Origin: an uncultured Chloroflexota bacterium
GTDB taxonomy: Bacteria > Chloroflexota > UBA11872
NCBI GenBank assembly: GCA_958296175.1
Contig: OY282448.1
Location: 372,001 to 436,000 of the forward strand
Length of the DNA stretch: 64,000 bases
Direction: 5' to 3'
Position numbers and translations under genes: made by a program. The first letter of the stretch is position 1. Each line of letters opens with the position of its first letter. The notes below the pieces were generated by a model. That model was given only the letters and a program-made list of their open reading frames with translations, made no database searches and was not told the DNA's origin. Below are positions 60,899 to 64,000 of the stretch, piece after piece.

Positions 60899-62359
60899 GT
60901 GGAACCCGCCAACCTGCTGGTGCTGATGTCCGACGAGCACAACGCGCGCATGCTCGGCGCGGCCGGGCATCCCCTGGTGCAGACGCCGAACCTGGACGCG
61001 CTGGCCGCGGCCGGAACCAGGTTCAGCGCCGCCTATTGCAACTCGCCCATTTGCGTGCCGTCGCGCGCCAGCGTTGCCAGCGGCCGCTACGTGCACCAGA
61101 TTGGCGCCTGGGACAACGCCGCGCCCTACGTCGGCCAGGCCGCCGCCAGTTGGGGCCACCGCCTGACGGCGCACGGAGTCCCGGTCACCACGATCGGCAA
61201 GCTCCACTACCGCAACGCCAGCGACGACACCGGCTTTCCCGACCAGCGCATCCCCATGCACGTCATGCACGGCGTGGGCGACGTGTTCGGCTGCATCCGC
61301 GCCAACACGCCGGTCACCCGCTACCAGCTGGACCACGTGGACCAGGCCGGCGCGGGCGATTCCGAATACATTCGCTACGACACGGCCATCGCCGCCGCGG
61401 CCGCGCGCTGGCTGCACACCGAAGCGCCGCAGCTCCCGTCCCCCTGGTGCCTGTTCGTCTCCTTCACGCTGCCGCACTTCCCGCTCACCGCGCCCGAGCG
61501 GCACGTGCGGCGCTACCGGCTGGACGACGTGGACCTGCCCATCGCCTGGACGCCCGACCAGTGGCCCGCGCATCCGCACGTGGCGGAGTTCCGCCGCCTG
61601 CGCGTGCAGGAAGCCGCGGACGCGCGCGCCGAAGACGCCGTCCGCCGCGCGCGCCGCGCCTATTACGCCATGTGCTCGTTCGTGGACGAGCTGATCGGCG
61701 GCGTGCTGGGGGCCCTGGAGACCGCCGGCCTGTCCAACGCCACGCGGGTCGTCTACACCAGCGACCACGGCGAGACGCTGGGCGATTACGGCCTCTGGGG
61801 CAAGAGCGTCATGTACGACAGCGCCGCCGCCGTCCCCCTGATTCTGGCTGGGCCCGACACGCCCCAGGGCCGCGTAAGCGACTGTCCGGTATCGCTGGTG
61901 GACCTGTTTCCAACCATCCTGCGGGCCACCGGAACACCCGCAAGCGCCGAGGACGCGGATGCGCCTGGCGCCGAGCTGTGGTCCATGGCCGCCGGCCGCG
62001 AACCTGCCGACCGCACGGTCTTCAGCGAATACCACGCCACCGGCGCGCCGTCCGGCGCCTTCATGCTGCGCGACCGCCGCTGGAAATACGTGCATTACGC
62101 CGGCTTTCCGCCGCAGCTGTTCGACCTGCGCGCCGACCCCAGCGAGCTGACCGATCTGGCGCCGCGCCCGGAACAGCGCCAGCGTTGTCAGGCGTTCGAG
62201 CGCCGCCTGCGCGCCATCTGCGACCCGCGCGCCGTCGACGCCGCGGCCAAGGCCGACCAACAGCGCCGCCTGGAAGCCAACGGCGGCGCCGCCGCCGTGC
62301 GAGCCGCCGGCCCGCAGATCAACTTCACCCGCGCGCCCGAACAGTTCCGCAGCGCCTGA
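60899..62359 (+). CDS. Sulfatase, choline-sulfatase type
   Basis: 486 residues, GTG start with GGAG 5 nt upstream. Cys52 of NSPICVPSRAS lies in C-x-P-S-R, the formylglycine site. Metal ligands: SDEH (11-14), and D289/H290 in SDHGETLGD. LVDLFPTILRATGTP near 332-346 is a family block. No signal peptide, so probably cytoplasmic. It differs from the sulfatase at 14.4 kb (different flanks, C-P-x-R variant), so they are paralogues of separate specificity. Substrates unknown; small sulfate esters are likely. Confidence 0.92.
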   Translation: MEPANLLVLMSDEHNARMLGAAGHPLVQTPNLDALAAAGTRFSAAYCNSPICVPSRASVASGRYVHQIGAWDNAAPYVGQAAASWGHRLTAHGVPVTTIGKLHYRNASDDTGFPDQRIPMHVMHGVGDVFGCIRANTPVTRYQLDHVDQAGAGDSEYIRYDTAIAAAAARWLHTEAPQLPSPWCLFVSFTLPHFPLTAPERHVRRYRLDDVDLPIAWTPDQWPAHPHVAEFRRLRVQEAADARAEDAVRRARRAYYAMCSFVDELIGGVLGALETAGLSNATRVVYTSDHGETLGDYGLWGKSVMYDSAAAVPLILAGPDTPQGRVSDCPVSLVDLFPTILRATGTPASAEDADAPGAELWSMAAGREPADRTVFSEYHATGAPSGAFMLRDRRWKYVHYAGFPPQLFDLRADPSELTDLAPRPEQRQRCQAFERRLRAICDPRAVDAAAKADQQRRLEANGGAAAVRAAGPQINFTRAPEQFRSA

Positions 62360-62560
62360 GCGCGGCGGGCGGCAGGGCCGCCTTCGAGCGGCGGGTCACC
62401 GCGGCCCCGGCCGACGGACGCGCGGGCGCGCCCGCCAGGTCCCGCCGGGCTAGACTGACGCGCGCCGCGGCGCCGACCCGTCGGCGCTCGTCGGTCAGCC
62501 CGACCGTCGAGCGAATGGCCGCCGGCGGCAGTCAGCCCGGGGACTCAGGAGGACATCCAG

Positions 62561-63118
62561 ATGCGCTCGAACCAGCCCGACCACTCCGGAGTAACCGGCA
62601 AGACGCTGCGCGAGGCGCAGTTCGACGGCAAGCTCATTCCCTATCAGCGTTGGTACGTGTCCCTCATCATGCTGGTCACCATCGTGGGCATCCCTTTCAT
62701 CCCGCTGTGGCTGCTCTACAGCCTCTGGTTCAGCCCGCGCTATGTGCAGGCCCTGTCCGCCCGGCTCACCACCGAGGCCGTGGAGGTACGCAAAGGGGTG
62801 TTCAACCGCAGCGACTCCACCATTCCTCTCAACCGGATCACCGACCTGCGCCTGCACGACGGTCCGCTCATGCGCCGCTTCGGCCTGCGCGGCCTGAAGG
62901 TGGAAACCGCGGGCCAGTCCGGGCCGAGCGCCAGTACCGAGGGCAACCTGCTGGGCGTGGTGGACGCCGAGGAGCTGCGCAACGCGATCCTGCGCCAGCG
63001 GCAGCGCGCGCTGGGCGCCGAACCGGCCGCCGCCGCCCCCGCGCCAAAAGCGCCCGACGCCGACGCGGTCCTGCGCGAAATCCGCGACATCCTGGCGCGC
63101 ATGGAAGCCAAGGGGTAG
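62561..63118 (+). CDS. Bacterial PH-domain (YdbS-like) membrane protein
   Basis: 185 residues. Two hydrophobic stretches near the N-terminus (about 30-57, YVSLIMLVTIVGIPFIPLW) precede a bPH2/YdbS-type domain: LTTEAVEVRKGVFNRSDSTIPLNRITDLRLHDG near 70-102 and the RFGLRGLKVETAG strand. The C-terminus is a Pro/Ala linker and short helix. ATG with AGGAGG about 9 nt upstream; a TAGACT box lies at 62451-62456. Function of the family is unclear. Confidence 0.85.
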   Translation: MRSNQPDHSGVTGKTLREAQFDGKLIPYQRWYVSLIMLVTIVGIPFIPLWLLYSLWFSPRYVQALSARLTTEAVEVRKGVFNRSDSTIPLNRITDLRLHDGPLMRRFGLRGLKVETAGQSGPSASTEGNLLGVVDAEELRNAILRQRQRALGAEPAAAAPAPKAPDADAVLREIRDILARMEAKG

Positions 63119-63155
63119 CACCGCCGCTCTCGAAGCGCCGCGCGGCCGACCTGGC

Positions 63156-64000
63156 TCAGGACGGGCGCGCGGCGTCGGCGTGCCGCGCCAGGCCGGCGGC
63201 GTCCAGAGTCCAGCCAAACCCTGGCCGCTCGGGAATAGTCACCGCCCCGCCGCAGGCTTCCGGCTCCCCCGCCAGCACGTCCCAGATCAGCGCGTTGCCC
63301 GGCAGCGGGTCGCGGCGGGGAAAATACTCGCCGATCTGGCAGCAGGCCCGCGCCGCGATCAGGTGCCAGGAATGCAGCCAGCCCTGGTGCGGCGCAACCG
63401 TGCGGTTGTGGCTGGCCGCCAGGCCGCAGATACGCAGCGTTTCGGTCAGCCCGCCCACGCGGTTGACGTCCGGCTGCAAAACGTCCACGCCGGCGTTCAG
63501 CAGCGACACGAAGGGGAAGCGCGTGCGTTCCGACTCGCCGGCCGCCAGCGGCACGGCCGCGGCGCGCGCCAGCCGCGCATAGCCCGCCAGATCGTCGATG
63601 GGCAGCGGATTCTCCAGCCAGCCCGCCTCCAGCTCGGCCAGCGGCTCCAGCATGCGCAGCGCGTAGGGCAGGTCCCATTGGAAGTGGGCGTCCACCAGCA
63701 ACGCCGCGTCCGCGCCGACGAGCGCGCGGATTTCGCGCAGCGTTTCCAGTTCCGCGCGGCGGCCCTGCACCCCGTCCGCCGGCCCGCGGCTGAAAAAGTA
63801 TTTGAAGGCCCGAAACCCGCGCTGCAAGCCCGCGCCAATCTCGTCCAACAGCTCGCCCAGCCCCGCGCGGCCGCGCAGCGACAGCGAGCTGAGATACACC
63901 GGCACTCGTCGGGTCGAGCCGCCGCCCAGCAGCGACACCACCGGCCGCCCCAGCGCCTGGCCCAGCAAGTCCCAGAGCGCCAGGTCCACGCCGCTCAGCG
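63156..64000 (-). CDS. Mandelate racemase/muconate lactonizing enzyme family protein (enolase superfamily), 5' truncated
   Basis: 281 codons are visible; the frame stays open to the window end and the residues just inside read LSGVDLALWDLLGQALG, the middle of the family, so the N-terminal capping domain is missing. Metal ligands are seen as Asp in LVDAHFQW, Glu in GWLENPLP and Glu in AAGESERT. The first barrel strand reads FRAFKYFFS, so only one Lys of the usual K-x-K is present. A late His lies in QGWLHSWHLI. These enzymes abstract a proton alpha to a carboxylate, often in sugar-acid catabolism. Substrate not assignable. Confidence 0.88.
   Translation of the reverse strand, partial: LSGVDLALWDLLGQALGRPVVSLLGGGSTRRVPVYLSSLSLRGRAGLGELLDEIGAGLQRGFRAFKYFFSRGPADGVQGRRAELETLREIRALVGADAALLVDAHFQWDLPYALRMLEPLAELEAGWLENPLPIDDLAGYARLARAAAVPLAAGESERTRFPFVSLLNAGVDVLQPDVNRVGGLTETLRICGLAASHNRTVAPHQGWLHSWHLIAARACCQIGEYFPRRDPLPGNALIWDVLAGEPEACGGAVTIPERPGFGWTLDAAGLARHADAARPS

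Overview
The window is very GC-rich (about 70% by eye), densely coded and rich in GTG starts and ATGA/GTGA stop-start overlaps. No rRNA or other taxonomic marker is present. The gene set points to Chloroflexota, possibly a SAR202/Dehalococcoidia-like lineage: choline-sulfatase-type sulfatases, an enolase-superfamily enzyme, MmgE/PrpD, a GYD protein, pdxST, and a SpoIIIAA-like ATPase followed by tmk and a DarA/YaaQ-like PII protein. The phylum call is an inference.

Layout. 1-1.4 kb: 3' part of a cellulase-like glycoside hydrolase. 1.6-7.0 kb: thiamine block, with thiamine pyrophosphokinase, then a TPP riboswitch and terminator controlling a thiamine-binding protein and a ThiXYZ-type ABC importer, with an MmgE/PrpD gene translationally coupled to the end. 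7.2-12.4 kb: pdxS-pdxT (PLP synthase), a GNAT-like protein, the ATPase, tmk and a PII-like c-di-AMP receptor homologue that appears to start at CTG. 12.8-18.6 kb: catabolic and cofactor genes (SDR, HpcH/HpaI aldolase, sulfatase, CurA-like reductase, moeA).

18.7-46.6 kb is a surface-glycan locus. It holds glycosyltransferases of GT2 and GT4 type, three methyltransferases, an AsnB amidotransferase, a B12-binding-type radical SAM protein, a Wzx-like flippase and four large GT-C-like membrane proteins. Each of the four lies next to a small membrane-anchored partner with a predicted extracytoplasmic beta domain. Three of the large proteins share an acidic loop near residue 55-66 and an R-x-x-x-[KR] motif near residue 380-400. 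This repeated pairing is the best candidate for an undescribed system. Parts of the locus (about 19.6-23.6 and 35.0-35.8 kb) are visibly lower in GC, which suggests transfer.

46.6-49.8 kb: a frameshifted GH43-like glycosidase, a GYD protein, an NAD-epimerase homologue, a small membrane protein and tRNA-Leu(UAA). 50.1-58.3 kb is a minus-strand virion and lysis operon: HK97/P22-like capsid protein, structural proteins, an H-type-lectin tail fibre, an M23 plus transglycosylase endolysin and a holin-like protein. No portal, terminase or integrase is recognisable, so it is either a degraded prophage or a domesticated particle/lysis module. 58.8-64 kb: a secreted Asp-box beta-propeller protein, a second sulfatase, a PH-domain membrane protein and the C-terminal part of a mandelate-racemase-like enzyme cut by the window end. 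Small palindromic repeats and short tandem repeats at gene 3' ends are scattered through the window.
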